A program made the translations under genes and the position numbers. This document shows, piece after piece, positions 1 through 8,614 of a stretch of 64,000 nt of DNA. How positions within the stretch are numbered: position 1 is the stretch's first letter; each line of letters starts with the position of its first letter. Where the stretch lies: positions 1 to 64,000 of the forward strand of contig JBFDTN010000001.1 in assembly GCA_040719455.1 (NCBI GenBank). The letters are read 5' to 3'. This DNA is from Streptococcus pneumoniae. GTDB lineage: Bacteria > Bacillota > Bacilli > Lactobacillales > Streptococcaceae. The notes below the pieces were generated by a model. It saw only the letters and a list, made by a program, of their open reading frames with translations. It ran no database searches and was not told where the DNA came from.

Positions 1-1412
1 GCTCTATAATTTCTGTAGTGGGTAACTTCCACTGAAGAGATTATAGGGCTTTTTCAGTGTAGAAAAAAAGTCCCATATAATCTATAATGAAAAGCGACGA
101 AACTCACATTAGAAAGAATCATATGGAACGACTTAATAATACCACAAATCTTATCGGAATTAAAGATAAAAATATCACCATCACTTCTGCTTACAAGTCT
201 AAATCCCATATCCTCATTCAAGCAACCTTAGATTATCCTGCTCCTCCTTGTCCTCACTGCCAAGGAAAGATGATAAAATATGACTTCCAACGAGAATCCT
301 CTATTCCTATGCTTGATATTCAAGGATTTCCTACTCTTCTAAAACTGAGAAAACGCCGCTTTAAATGCAAGTGTTGTCTACGTGTATCCGTATCTCAAAC
401 GTCTCTCGTCAAGAAACATCATCAAATTTCTCAACCTATCTGGGACAAAATCACTCAACTACATACGGAAAAACTAACGAACTCTGATATTGCTAGAAGA
501 CTTCATATCTCTGTCTCTGTTGTACAGAGAAAACTGAATCAATTCTCCTTCAAGGAACAGTTCTCACAATTACCTAAAATCCTCTCTTGGGATGAATTCT
601 CTCGAAATAAGGGAAAGCTGGCATTTATCGCTCAGGATTTTCAAACCAAAAAGATTATCACTATTCTTGAAAATAATCGACAAACAACCATTAAAAACTA
701 CTTCCTCAAATACACGAGAGAGGTGAGGGAAAACGTCAAAGTCGTAACTGTAGATATGGCTGGTAACTACATCCCCATCATTAACTTCTTATTCCCAAAA
801 GCAAAGATTGTTCTGGATCGTTTTCATATTATTCAGCACCTGAGCCGAGCTATGATGGCTACTCGAATTGCCATTATGAAGAACTGTGACAAGGACTCTC
901 TTTCTTATCGTGCTATGAAACATCATTGGAGAATCCTCCAAAAAGACAGCCGGAAACTCTCTAACAAACTCTTTTATTCTCGAACCTTTAGGCAAACCTT
1001 AACCCCTAGAGAAGTAGTTCAAAAGACCTTAGACTTGTCAGAGGAACTAAAGTACTATTATGACCTCTATCAGCTCTTGCTTTTCCATTTTCAGGAGAAG
1101 AACAGCGAGGCATTCTTCGGACTGATAGAAGACTATTTACCTACTGTGAATTCTACTTTCAAAACAGTCTTTACAACATTTCTCAAATACAGACAATACA
1201 TTACCAATGCACTTGAATTACCTTATTCAAACGCTAAACTCGAAGCAACTAACAAACTCATCAAGGACATCAAACGACAAGCTTTCGGTTTCCGAAACTT
1301 TAAGAACTTTAAAACAAAAATTCTCATCGCTTTAAACATACAAAAAGAGAGAACCAACCTGATTCTCTCTCGTATGGGATAATACGTCACCCACTACAGT
1401 TGACAAAGTGCC
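1..1412 (+). mobile_element. ISL3-family insertion sequence
   Basis: The left end (bases 1-26) and the right end (about 1386-1412, read in reverse) share a terminal inverted repeat with the core CTGTAGTGGGT. Aligning the two ends suggests the element's first G lies one base before the window. It encodes one ISL3-type transposase and nothing else. The 8-bp target duplication expected for ISL3 cannot be checked because the left flank is outside the window. The element ends about 25 bp beyond the stop codon of the minus-strand DUF1827 gene. Confidence 0.85.
123..1382 (+). CDS. ISL3-family transposase
   Basis: This is the transposase of the surrounding insertion sequence and should cut and rejoin its inverted repeats. 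The protein of about 419 residues has the family layout: an N-terminal zinc ribbon (CPHC, then a CKCC cluster), a helix-turn-helix near residues 110-140, and a DDE catalytic domain beginning around the SWDEFSRNKGK segment. I chose the ATG at 123 because family members start MEHINHTT-like and this one starts MERLNNTT. The in-frame ATG at 87 would add 12 residues unlike the family. The frame is open to a stop just inside the right repeat, so the copy may still be active. Confidence 0.88.
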   Translation: MERLNNTTNLIGIKDKNITITSAYKSKSHILIQATLDYPAPPCPHCQGKMIKYDFQRESSIPMLDIQGFPTLLKLRKRRFKCKCCLRVSVSQTSLVKKHHQISQPIWDKITQLHTEKLTNSDIARRLHISVSVVQRKLNQFSFKEQFSQLPKILSWDEFSRNKGKLAFIAQDFQTKKIITILENNRQTTIKNYFLKYTREVRENVKVVTVDMAGNYIPIINFLFPKAKIVLDRFHIIQHLSRAMMATRIAIMKNCDKDSLSYRAMKHHWRILQKDSRKLSNKLFYSRTFRQTLTPREVVQKTLDLSEELKYYYDLYQLLLFHFQEKNSEAFFGLIEDYLPTVNSTFKTVFTTFLKYRQYITNALELPYSNAKLEATNKLIKDIKRQAFGFRNFKNFKTKILIALNIQKERTNLILSRMG

Positions 1413-1437
1413 GATTTACCTAGAGGATTGTTTTCTA

Positions 1438-1737
1438 TCACACAATCGGAATGGAGATTTCAATCAAATTGCTGGAGTAGATTGTTTGGATGCCTGCATG
1501 GTCGATGTGTGCGGTGTCGATTTTTCGCTTGAGGAAGAATTCACGGATTTTATCCACTTCTTGGTCACGAATGGCACGGTGCTTGTTGGAAATGAGAATT
1601 TCATAGTGAAGTGGTGCTTGGGTAAAGACCACATCGGTATTTCCAGCAGAGAAGGTCTCAACCAGTGTAGCATCGGTACTTTCTAACTGGCTTTGTACCA
1701 AGTGGGCATGACTATTGGTTGTGTTGATGAGTTTCAT
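1438..1737 (-). CDS. DUF1827 family protein
   Basis: A small acidic cytoplasmic protein of 99 residues that matches what I know of the streptococcal/lactococcal DUF1827 family (start MKLINTTNSH, end LIEISIPIV). Its function is not established. The length is normal and the C-terminus intact, so the ISL3 copy 25 bp downstream did not truncate it. An extended promoter (TGC then TATAAT, minus strand, 1761-1766) and a strong AAGGAGG ribosome site precede the ATG. No terminator is visible between the stop and the insertion sequence, so the original one was probably displaced. Confidence 0.8.
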   Translation of the reverse strand: MKLINTTNSHAHLVQSQLESTDATLVETFSAGNTDVVFTQAPLHYEILISNKHRAIRDQEVDKIREFFLKRKIDTAHIDHAGIQTIYSSNLIEISIPIV

Positions 1738-1796
1738 AAATTCCTCCTTGCTTTTTTTCTATTATAGCACTTTTTGGTGTATCTAGGCAGACATTT

Positions 1797-2246
1797 CTAG
1801 GATAAGTGTTGCTTTTTCCACTGATCAATTCCCCATTTGTGGCTACCACGTTTGAGAAGTTCACGAGCTTCATCAATTGGAAACCAAGCCACATGATTAA
1901 AGTCCTCAAGAGGAGCTTGTGCTTGCTCAAAAGAGATTACTTCATAAATGTAAGCGGGGTTATAAAAATGAGTATCTCGGTGACTAGAGTAGAAATATTC
2001 GTCCGCTTGACCGTAGTAGTTGCCAATGGTTGCGGTAAAGCCAAGTTCTTCTAGAAGTTCACGCGAAAGGGCAGAGAGGTGATTTTCCCCTGCTTCAATC
2101 TCGCCTCCAGGTAAGAACCAAGCGCCGTTAGGAGCCTGTACGAGAATGATTTGTTCTTTTTTTCTATCTGGGATGACAGCATAGACTCCGTAGCGGTTGG
2201 AGTAAGTGACTCCCTCTTTTTTCTCTCCAAAAGTTGCAATGCTCAT
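1797..2246 (-). CDS. NUDIX hydrolase
   Basis: A 149-residue NUDIX-fold hydrolase that should cleave a nucleoside diphosphate linked to another moiety. The Nudix box is complete: a glycine in the GGEIEAGE segment, then the RELLEELGF helix carrying the metal-binding glutamates, near residues 47-70. The substrate cannot be read from sequence; MutT-like sanitising of oxidised nucleotides is one possibility. It is encoded on the minus strand between clpE and the DUF1827 gene. Its own TATAAT (reverse strand, about 2276-2281) suggests separate transcription from clpE. Confidence 0.85.
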   Translation of the reverse strand: MSIATFGEKKEGVTYSNRYGVYAVIPDRKKEQIILVQAPNGAWFLPGGEIEAGENHLSALSRELLEELGFTATIGNYYGQADEYFYSSHRDTHFYNPAYIYEVISFEQAQAPLEDFNHVAWFPIDEARELLKRGSHKWGIDQWKKQHLS

Positions 2247-2333
2247 AGGATTTCCTCACTGATTTGTATAGGAATATTATAACACAAGAAGGAGAAATTA
2301 CCTAGCTATTTTGAGGAGAAATAAGGAGAAATT

Positions 2334-4550
2334 TTATTCTGTTTTTTCTTTGGAAGTGGATTTGATGATGATGCTTCCTTTGCTATTGAGAACAGCCTTG
2401 AGGTCTTTTTCAGTTGGATGTTCGAGATAAAAGTCGGTAATGGCATCTTCGATATGGTCTTGGATGGTTCTACGAAGTGGTCGTGCCCCCATTTTTGGAT
2501 CATAGCCTAAGTCAACAAGAGTTTCTTTGACTTTTTCGGTCACGTCAAGGTGAATGCCGTTTGTAGAAAGGCGCTTATTCACATCCTCTAGCATGAGATC
2601 CACAATATGAAGGAGATTGTTTTTGCTGAGGGCTTTGAATTCGATAATGCCGTCAAAGCGGTTCATAAACTCAGGGCTAAAGAAGTTGCCAAGCTCTCCT
2701 AGGACAGAATTTGTCCGACCTTCACGAGCTGCTCCAAATCCGACGCTGGCTTCTACCTTACCTGTACCGGCATTTGAGGTCATAATGATAATCGTATCTT
2801 TAAAGCTGACCGTGCGTCCTTGTCCGTCAGTGAGACGTCCATCATCCAGAACTTGGAGGAACATGTGCATAACATCTGGATGGGCTTTTTCGACCTCATC
2901 AAGAAGGATGAGGGAGTAAGGATTGCGACGGACGCGCTCAGTGAGTTGCCCAGCCTCTTCGTAGCCTACATAGCCTGGAGGAGCTCCGACTAATTTTGCG
3001 ACACTATGTTTTTCCATATATTCACTCATGTCAAAGCGAATCATGCTGTCTGCTGAGCCAAAGAGTTCGATGGCTAGTTGCTTGGATAGCTCGGTTTTAC
3101 CGACCCCTGTTGGTCCGACAAAGAGGAAACTTCCAATCGGACGGTTCGGTGTGCCAAGTCCGACACGATTGCGACGGATAGCTTTTGCAATTTTATCCAC
3201 AGCATCGTCTTGACCGATGACATGAGCTTTTAGGTCTTCTGCCAGATGGATGAGCTGTGATTGCTCTTTTTCTTTCAAATCACCGACGGGGATATTGGTC
3301 TTTTGCTCAATAATATGCTCAATCGTTTTTTCGCTGATAATCGGCGTATCTTGATCCAGCATTTTATTTTTTTGCAGTTCCTTGTATTTGGCGATTTGGT
3401 CACGGAAGTAGGCTGCCTTTTCAAAGTCTTCATCGCGTGTGGCTTGAGTTTTAAGATTTTCAGCCTCAATCAAGCGTTGGTCGATGACCTTAGGATCGAC
3501 AAAATTCAGTGTCAGATTCATCTTCGAGCCTGCCTCGTCCAAGAGATCAATAGCCTTGTCTGGTAAGAAACGGTCTTGGATATAGCGATTGGAGAGGACA
3601 GCAGCAGCCTCAATAGCTTCATATGTGTAGGTAACGTGATGGTAGTCCTCGTATTTTTGTTGAATACCTTTTAAGATGGTGATGGTTTCTTCTACCGTTG
3701 GCTCATCGACTTTGACGGGCTGCATACGGCGCTCAAGAGCAGCGTCTTTTTCGATAATTCGGTATTCATTGAGAGTTGTTGCGCCGACTAATTGCAACTC
3801 ACCACGAGCGAGCGCAGGTTTTAAGATATTTCCTGCATCCATATTGCCATCGCCAGCAGAGCCAGCTCCGACAATCTCATGAATCTCATCGATAAAGAGA
3901 ATCACGTCGTTGCGTTTTCGGATTTCCTCCATCAATTTTTGCATTCGTTCTTCAAATTGACCTCGAATACCCGTTCCTTGCACAAGGCTAACTACATCAA
4001 GGCGAATGACTTCCTTGCCTTGGAGCTTATGAGGAACATCCCCGTCAACGATTTTCTGTGCTAGTCCTTCAACAACGGCAGTTTTTCCGACCCCCGGTTC
4101 TCCGATGAGGACAGGGTTGTTTTTCGTTCTGCGGTTTAAAATCTCAATAACTCGCACGATTTCCTCGTCGCGACCGATAACAGGGTCGATATTGCCTTGA
4201 CGGGCAATTTCTGTGACATTGATTCCAAATTCCTCTAAAAGCCCTTTTGGCTGAGGAGGTGTTGGGTTGTTCGTTCCATAGCCACCACGACCACCGTAGT
4301 TACCACCAGACTGTGTCGGTGGCGTTTGTGGCTCTTTAGGTTGTTGGAAATTTTCCAAGTTTCCAAAGAAATCATTGAAAGGATCAATCGGCTGGTGCAT
4401 GTTGCTAAAGCCTTTAAAAATAGCATTTTCTGGATCTGTTTTCATGATTTGGTAGCAATTTTGGCAGAGGTCAACTTGGCGTTGTTTTCCATTGACATTT
4501 GTATAGAGATGAATGGTAGATTCATTGATTTTACAGTTTTGACAAAGCAT
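2334..4550 (-). CDS. clpE: ATP-dependent Clp protease ATP-binding subunit ClpE
   Basis: HSP100 unfoldase that feeds damaged or regulatory proteins to ClpP. At 738 residues it has the ClpE-specific N-terminal zinc finger (C3, C6, C29, C32) and a Gly/Pro-rich linker around residues 75-100. The first AAA+ domain has Walker A GEPGVGKT near residue 150 and Walker [15 protein letters not shown]-like coiled segment ([13 protein letters not shown]) follows, then a second AAA+ domain with GPTGVGKTE. The zinc finger and missing ClpC N-domain separate it from ClpC. A CtsR operator sits over its promoter, which fits heat/stress induction. ClpP and CtsR are not in the window. Confidence 0.97.
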   Translation of the reverse strand: MLCQNCKINESTIHLYTNVNGKQRQVDLCQNCYQIMKTDPENAIFKGFSNMHQPIDPFNDFFGNLENFQQPKEPQTPPTQSGGNYGGRGGYGTNNPTPPQPKGLLEEFGINVTEIARQGNIDPVIGRDEEIVRVIEILNRRTKNNPVLIGEPGVGKTAVVEGLAQKIVDGDVPHKLQGKEVIRLDVVSLVQGTGIRGQFEERMQKLMEEIRKRNDVILFIDEIHEIVGAGSAGDGNMDAGNILKPALARGELQLVGATTLNEYRIIEKDAALERRMQPVKVDEPTVEETITILKGIQQKYEDYHHVTYTYEAIEAAAVLSNRYIQDRFLPDKAIDLLDEAGSKMNLTLNFVDPKVIDQRLIEAENLKTQATRDEDFEKAAYFRDQIAKYKELQKNKMLDQDTPIISEKTIEHIIEQKTNIPVGDLKEKEQSQLIHLAEDLKAHVIGQDDAVDKIAKAIRRNRVGLGTPNRPIGSFLFVGPTGVGKTELSKQLAIELFGSADSMIRFDMSEYMEKHSVAKLVGAPPGYVGYEEAGQLTERVRRNPYSLILLDEVEKAHPDVMHMFLQVLDDGRLTDGQGRTVSFKDTIIIMTSNAGTGKVEASVGFGAAREGRTNSVLGELGNFFSPEFMNRFDGIIEFKALSKNNLLHIVDLMLEDVNKRLSTNGIHLDVTEKVKETLVDLGYDPKMGARPLRRTIQDHIEDAITDFYLEHPTEKDLKAVLNSKGSIIIKSTSKEKTE

Positions 4551-4584
4551 GTAGTCCCTCTTTTCTATTGAATCATTCTAGAAA

Positions 4585-4611
4585 TTTGACCATTGGTCAA
4601 ATTTAGTCAAA
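4585..4611 (-). promoter_or_regulatory. CtsR operator upstream of clpE
   Basis: The plus strand reads GGTCAAA (4595-4601), a 3-nt spacer, then AGTCAAA (4605-4611), the tandem heptad typical of CtsR sites. An additional inverted half-site TTTGACC (4585-4591) lies next to it, so three heptads are clustered just downstream of the clpE -10. The position implies repression by blocking initiation; this is inferred from the known CtsR consensus. Confidence 0.85.
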
Positions 4612-4623
4612 CTTTCTACTTTC

Positions 4624-4652
4624 ATTATAGCAGTATTTGAAAACATTGCAAG
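4624..4652 (-). promoter_or_regulatory. clpE promoter
   Basis: On the minus strand, TTGCAA (4647-4652) and TATAAT (4624-4629) are separated by 17 nt, directly upstream of the CtsR heptads. Confidence 0.8.
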
Positions 4653-4802
4653 AAGAAAGTGTTAAATTGAGAAAAAGAGGGGCAAAAACGACTGAAATTC
4701 CTAGATTTTGAAGGATTATTTTTCTAAAAATAGCCTTTTAGTAGCAAAAGAGACAAAAAATATGGTAGAATAGGAACGTATAAAGGAAATAGGAGACGTA
4801 AA

Positions 4803-5033
4803 ATGGAATCACATTTAGTACGAATTATCAACCGCTTGGAGGCGATGGCTAAAGATGGCGGTAATCTAAAGCGTAATTTTGAACGTGAAGGAGTAGTTGT
4901 GGCTGAAGTGGCTTATAGCTACGATGAGGAAAATGGCTCAGTTTTCACGCTTCGTGATGTTGCAGCGCGTGAGACATATACCTTTGATAGTATCGACTTG
5001 ATTGCAATGGAAATTTACGAATTGCTTTACTAA
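4803..5033 (+). CDS. DUF1797 family protein
   Basis: A 76-residue soluble protein of the DUF1797 family, conserved in streptococci beside clpE; no biochemical role is established that I know of. The start MESHLVRIINRLEAM and the length fit the family. A GGAG ribosome site lies 9-10 nt upstream. It is monocistronic: a promoter-like TAGAAT precedes it, and a strong hairpin terminator starts 17 nt after the stop. Confidence 0.8.
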   Translation: MESHLVRIINRLEAMAKDGGNLKRNFEREGVVVAEVAYSYDEENGSVFTLRDVAARETYTFDSIDLIAMEIYELLY

Positions 5034-5049
5034 GATGATATATTCTTGG

Positions 5050-5089
5050 AGACCTAGACTTGATTTTATGCAAGTTTAGGTCTTTTTTT
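5050..5089 (+). terminator. Rho-independent terminator after DUF1797 gene
   Basis: A 13-bp stem (5050-5062 with 5071-5083, one mismatch) is followed by a run of seven T. Confidence 0.9.
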
Positions 5090-5128
5090 GATTGAAATTC
5101 TGGTGTTTATGATTTTTAAATAACTTTG

Positions 5129-5157
5129 TTGCATTTTTATGCAAATTATGCTAAACT
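5129..5157 (+). promoter_or_regulatory. Promoter of the amino-acid ABC transporter operon
   Basis: TTGCAT (5129-5134), a 17-nt spacer and extended -10 TG-C-TAAACT (5149-5157), about 30 nt before the ATG. Confidence 0.6.
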
Positions 5158-5187
5158 AGATTCAGTTTTGATTTAGAGAGGAATTTT

Positions 5188-5871
5188 ATGAATTTTTCAT
5201 TTTTACCCAAGTATTTACCTTACTTTAATTATGGCGCGGTTGTGACGGTGCTTGTGTCTGTCTGCGTGGTCTTTTTTGGGACGATTTTAGGTGTGCTCCT
5301 TGCTTTTGCTCAGCGCTCTAAGTTTCGTCCCTTGGCTTGGCTTGCCAATCTCTATGTTTGGGTCTTTCGTGGCACACCGATGATGGTGCAGATCATGATT
5401 GCCTTTGCTATGATGCAGATCAATGCACCGACTATTCAAATTGGGATTTTGGGGGTGGATTTGTCTCGCCTCTTGCCAGGGATTATCATCATTTCTATGA
5501 ATAGTGGAGCCTATGTATCAGAGACGGTGCGAGCAGGGATTAACGCGGTGCCAAAAGGGCAGCTAGAAGCTGCTTATTCGCTTGGGATTCGTCCAGGTAA
5601 AGCCATGCGCTATGTGATTTTGCCGCAAGCAGTGAAAAATATTCTCCCTGCCTTGGGAAATGAATTTATCACCATTATCAAGGATAGCTCGCTTTTATCT
5701 GCCATCGGGGTTATGGAATTGTGGAATGGGGCAACGACTGTTGCTACGACGACGTATTTGACCTTAACGCCGCTCTTATTTGCAGCTGGCTACTACCTAG
5801 TGATGACAAGTCTCCTCTCGCTAGCGCTTAAATATTTGGAAAATCGTATGGGACAAGGAGATGTAAAATGA
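5188..5871 (+). CDS. Amino-acid ABC transporter permease (HisM/GlnP type)
   Basis: Integral membrane permease of a polar amino-acid importer, 227 residues, about five membrane helices. It has the HisMQ-family signature: RGTPMMVQ after the second helix and the cytoplasmic EAA loop ([22 protein letters not shown], residues about 130-150) that docks the ATPase. Its stop overlaps the next start by 4 nt (ATGA), so the two are translationally coupled. No solute-binding protein is encoded here, so substrate (glutamine, cystine or another amino acid) cannot be assigned and the binding protein must come from elsewhere. Confidence 0.9.
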   Translation: MNFSFLPKYLPYFNYGAVVTVLVSVCVVFFGTILGVLLAFAQRSKFRPLAWLANLYVWVFRGTPMMVQIMIAFAMMQINAPTIQIGILGVDLSRLLPGIIIISMNSGAYVSETVRAGINAVPKGQLEAAYSLGIRPGKAMRYVILPQAVKNILPALGNEFITIIKDSSLLSAIGVMELWNGATTVATTTYLTLTPLLFAAGYYLVMTSLLSLALKYLENRMGQGDVK

Positions 5872-6602
5872 CAGAAAGCATTATTCAAATTGAAAATTTA
5901 CACAAATCATTTGGGAAAAATGAAGTGTTAAAAGGGATTGATTTGGAAATTGAAAAAGGGCAGGTCGTGGTGATTATCGGGCCGTCAGGAAGTGGAAAAT
6001 CAACATTTTTACGGACGATGAATTTGCTTGAAGTACCGACCAAGGGAAGAGTAACCTTTGAGGGAGTGGATATTACCGACAAGAGCAATGATATTTTTGC
6101 CATGCGAGAGAAAATGGGCATGGTCTTTCAGCAGTTCAATCTCTTCCCCAATATGACGGTGTTAGATAACATCACCCTTTCTCCTATTAAAACAAAAGGA
6201 ATGGATAAAACAGCAGCAGAAGAAAAAGCCTTGAAATTGCTAGAGACGGTTGGATTGCCAGACAAGGCGTCTGCCTATCCGCAGAGTCTATCAGGTGGTC
6301 AGCAGCAACGGATTGCCATTGCACGTGGGCTTGCCATGGATCCAGATGTTCTTCTCTTTGATGAGCCAACTTCAGCTCTTGACCCAGAAATGGTCGGAGA
6401 GGTGCTTTCTGTCATGCAGGATTTGGCTAAGTCAGGAATGACCATGGTTATCGTGACCCATGAGATGGGCTTTGCGCGTGAGGTCGCAGATCGTGTTATC
6501 TTTATGGATGGAGGAGTCATCGTCGAAGACGGTACACCGCAGGAAGTCTTTGAAGCGACCAAGGAAGAGCGAACCAAGAATTTCCTCTCAAAAGTCTTGT
6601 AA
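5868..6602 (+). CDS. Amino-acid ABC transporter ATP-binding protein
   Basis: ATPase partner of the preceding permease, 244 residues, in the polar amino-acid uptake (GlnQ/HisP) group. All nucleotide-binding motifs are present in order: Walker [10 protein letters not shown] (about residues 38-46), Q-loop at QQFNLFPNM, signature [13 protein letters not shown], Walker [15 protein letters not shown], and the switch histidine in VTHEMGF. It overlaps the permease by 4 nt and is followed by a terminator, so the operon has only two genes. Confidence 0.93.
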   Translation: MTESIIQIENLHKSFGKNEVLKGIDLEIEKGQVVVIIGPSGSGKSTFLRTMNLLEVPTKGRVTFEGVDITDKSNDIFAMREKMGMVFQQFNLFPNMTVLDNITLSPIKTKGMDKTAAEEKALKLLETVGLPDKASAYPQSLSGGQQQRIAIARGLAMDPDVLLFDEPTSALDPEMVGEVLSVMQDLAKSGMTMVIVTHEMGFAREVADRVIFMDGGVIVEDGTPQEVFEATKEERTKNFLSKVL

Positions 6603-6625
6603 AAAAGGGTGTTTATAGTGTTCAG

Positions 6626-6653
6626 AAGTTAGGAATCTTGTCCTGACTTTTTT
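6626..6653 (+). terminator. Rho-independent terminator after the ABC operon
   Basis: A 9-bp stem with one G-U pair (6626-6634 with 6641-6649), 6-nt loop, then six T. Confidence 0.8.
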
Positions 6654-6714
6654 GATATAGTTTCTAGCTATATATTGCCCTAGTCAATAAGTGCTAGAGA
6701 GGACGCGCTTTTTT

Positions 6715-6723
6715 TGCTATAAT
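6715..6723 (+). promoter_or_regulatory. folD promoter (extended -10)
   Basis: TG-C-TATAAT immediately upstream of folD; the -35 region is weak, as is usual with an extended -10. Confidence 0.7.
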
Positions 6724-6749
6724 AGAAAAAAAGCAAGAGGAGAGTGCAA

Positions 6750-7601
6750 ATGACAGTCATCGATGGAAAGGCATTAGCTGCGAAGTTGCAAGGAGAATTG
6801 GCAGAAAAAACTGCAATCTTAAAAGACAAGACGGGCTTAGAACCTGGGCTTGTCGTAATCTTGGTGGGGGAAAATCCTGCCAGTCAAGTCTATGTGAGAA
6901 ACAAGGAACGTTCAGCCTTAGCGGCAGGATTTCGGAGCGAAGTCGTGCGGGTTCCTGATACGATCAGTCAAACGGAGCTTCTGAGCTTGATTGACCGCTA
7001 CAATCAAGACAAGGCTTGGCATGGGATTTTGGTGCAGTTGCCCTTGCCAGACCATATTGATGAAGAAGCGGTGCTCCTTGCTATTGATCCGAAAAAAGAT
7101 GTGGATGGCTTTCATCCGACTAATATGGGCAAGCTCTGGAGTGGACATCCTGTCATGATTCCCTCTACTCCTGCGGGGATTATGGAGATGTTTCGTGAAT
7201 ACGAGATTGCTCTTGAGGGCAAAAAGGCTCTTGTCATCGGGCGGAGCAATATCGTCGGTAAACCCATGGCGCAGTTGCTTTTAGACGCTAATGCGACAGT
7301 GACGCTTGCTCACTCGCGTACGGAAAATCTTTCAGCCTTGGCACGGACGGCAGATATTTTGGTTGTTGCCATTGGTCGTGGGCATTTTGTGACCAAGGAT
7401 TTTGTCAAAGACGGAGCTGTCGTGATTGATGTGGGTATGAACCGTGATGAGAACGGCAAATTAATTGGTGATGTGGCCTATGATGAGGTAAAAGAGATTG
7501 CAAGCTACATCACACCTGTTCCTGGTGGCGTTGGTCCGATGACCATTACCATGCTGATGGAGCAGACCTTTAGAGCTTTTAAACGGACGCTAGATGAGTA
7601 A
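6750..7601 (+). CDS. folD: Bifunctional methylenetetrahydrofolate dehydrogenase/cyclohydrolase FolD
   Basis: Interconverts 5,10-methylene-THF and 10-formyl-THF, supplying one-carbon units for purines and formyl-Met. The protein is about 283 residues with the N-terminal catalytic region (YVRNKERSA with the active-site lysine, and GILVQLPLP) and the NADP-binding domain ([14 protein letters not shown], then the [10 protein letters not shown] signature). A GTG six bases upstream is in frame, but the AGAGGAG ribosome site (6735-6741) is 8 nt from the ATG at 6750 and only 2 nt from the GTG, so I take the ATG. nnrD follows after 3 nt. Confidence 0.95.
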   Translation: MTVIDGKALAAKLQGELAEKTAILKDKTGLEPGLVVILVGENPASQVYVRNKERSALAAGFRSEVVRVPDTISQTELLSLIDRYNQDKAWHGILVQLPLPDHIDEEAVLLAIDPKKDVDGFHPTNMGKLWSGHPVMIPSTPAGIMEMFREYEIALEGKKALVIGRSNIVGKPMAQLLLDANATVTLAHSRTENLSALARTADILVVAIGRGHFVTKDFVKDGAVVIDVGMNRDENGKLIGDVAYDEVKEIASYITPVPGGVGPMTITMLMEQTFRAFKRTLDE

Positions 7602-7604
7602 GTT

Positions 7605-8459
7605 GTGAAACATATGGTTAGAATATTAGATGAAACGATCCTCAAGCGAGTGATTCAGCCGAGAAACTCTCAGAGCCACAAGGGAGATTATGGTCACCTG
7701 CTCTTGATTGGAGGGACTTATCCTTATGGCGGGGCTATCTTGATGACGGCAAGAGCTGCGGTGTTTAGTGGAGCTGGTCTTGTGACAGTGGCGACAGATC
7801 GAGAAAATCTGTCTGCCCTTCACACCCATCTCCCAGAAGCCATGGGGATAGATCTAGCGGATCAGGAGTTGCTAGAGCAACAAATTGAGAAAGCAGATGT
7901 CATTTTGATTGGATCAGGATTGGCATTGGGTGAGAAAGAAAAAGATTGCTTTGAGAGGGTCATCAAGTATAGCAAGAAGGGGCAAATCCTTGTCTTAGAT
8001 GGCGGAGCCTTGCACTTTTTGAAACAGATAGATGCCAGTCAGATAAGCGCTAGGATCGTTCTTACTCCGCACCAGAAAGAATGGGAAGTCTTGAGCGATC
8101 TTGAGATTCCTAAGCAGACGGATACAGCGAATCATAAAGCGCTTGATGTCTTTCCTTTAGGCACGATTTTAGTGCAAAAAAGCGAGCGGACAACGATTTA
8201 TGAACATGGAAAGGAAGAGTTTTCTCGCTTAACGATCGGTGGTCCCTACCAAGCGACGGGTGGCATGGGAGACACTTTGGCAGGGATGATTGCAGGTTTT
8301 CTAGGTCAGTTTTCAAAGAAAAGGATTGTTGAGCGTGTGGAGGCTGCTGTGTATCTACATTCTGCGATTGCTGCTAAGCTGAGCGAGACAGTCTATGTCA
8401 CCTTGCCAACAGCTATCAGCCAAGAAATTCCACGCTGGATGAAGCGGTACAGTAGATAA
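7605..8459 (+). CDS. nnrD: ADP/ATP-dependent (S)-NAD(P)H-hydrate dehydratase
   Basis: Repairs hydrated NADH/NADPH by ATP- or ADP-driven dehydration. The protein (up to 284 residues) is the ribokinase-like YjeF C-terminal domain alone: GHLLLIGG-type N-terminal motif (GHLLLIGGTYPYGGA) and the ATP/anion-hole motif TGGMGDTLAG near residue 222. The NnrE epimerase domain fused in many bacteria is absent. The start is uncertain: GTG at 7605 or ATG at 7614, neither with a strong ribosome site, so translation is probably coupled to folD, whose stop is 3 nt upstream. Confidence 0.87.
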   Translation: MKHMVRILDETILKRVIQPRNSQSHKGDYGHLLLIGGTYPYGGAILMTARAAVFSGAGLVTVATDRENLSALHTHLPEAMGIDLADQELLEQQIEKADVILIGSGLALGEKEKDCFERVIKYSKKGQILVLDGGALHFLKQIDASQISARIVLTPHQKEWEVLSDLEIPKQTDTANHKALDVFPLGTILVQKSERTTIYEHGKEEFSRLTIGGPYQATGGMGDTLAGMIAGFLGQFSKKRIVERVEAAVYLHSAIAAKLSETVYVTLPTAISQEIPRWMKRYSR

Positions 8460-8470
8460 ATAGACGACAA

Positions 8471-8498
8471 AAGTTGAATGATAGAGTTCAGCTTTTTT
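8471..8498 (+). terminator. Rho-independent terminator after nnrD
   Basis: An 8-bp stem with one G-U pair (8471-8478 with 8487-8494) and six T. Confidence 0.75.
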
Positions 8499-8572
8499 GA
8501 TTTGGAAGTTCAGAGAAGAAAACGCTTGTTAGAGCTTTTTGCTCTATTTTCCTATGAAAAGTAAAAGAAGTA

Positions 8573-8581
8573 TGATATAAT
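8573..8581 (+). promoter_or_regulatory. Promoter of the CNNM/HlyC gene
   Basis: Extended -10 TG-A-TATAAT about 33 nt before the ATG. Confidence 0.7.
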
Positions 8582-8614
8582 GAAGAATATTTAGATTTTT
8601 GAGGAGAAACACAA

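Noticed and set aside
1408..1686. Plus-strand open frame of 92 codons
   Set aside because: It is the complement of the DUF1827 gene, starts inside the ISL3 terminal repeat and has no ribosome site.
2617..2919. Plus-strand open frame of 100 codons opposite clpE
   Set aside because: It lies entirely antisense to the conserved second AAA+ domain of ClpE, and its composition is that of a complement-strand shadow.
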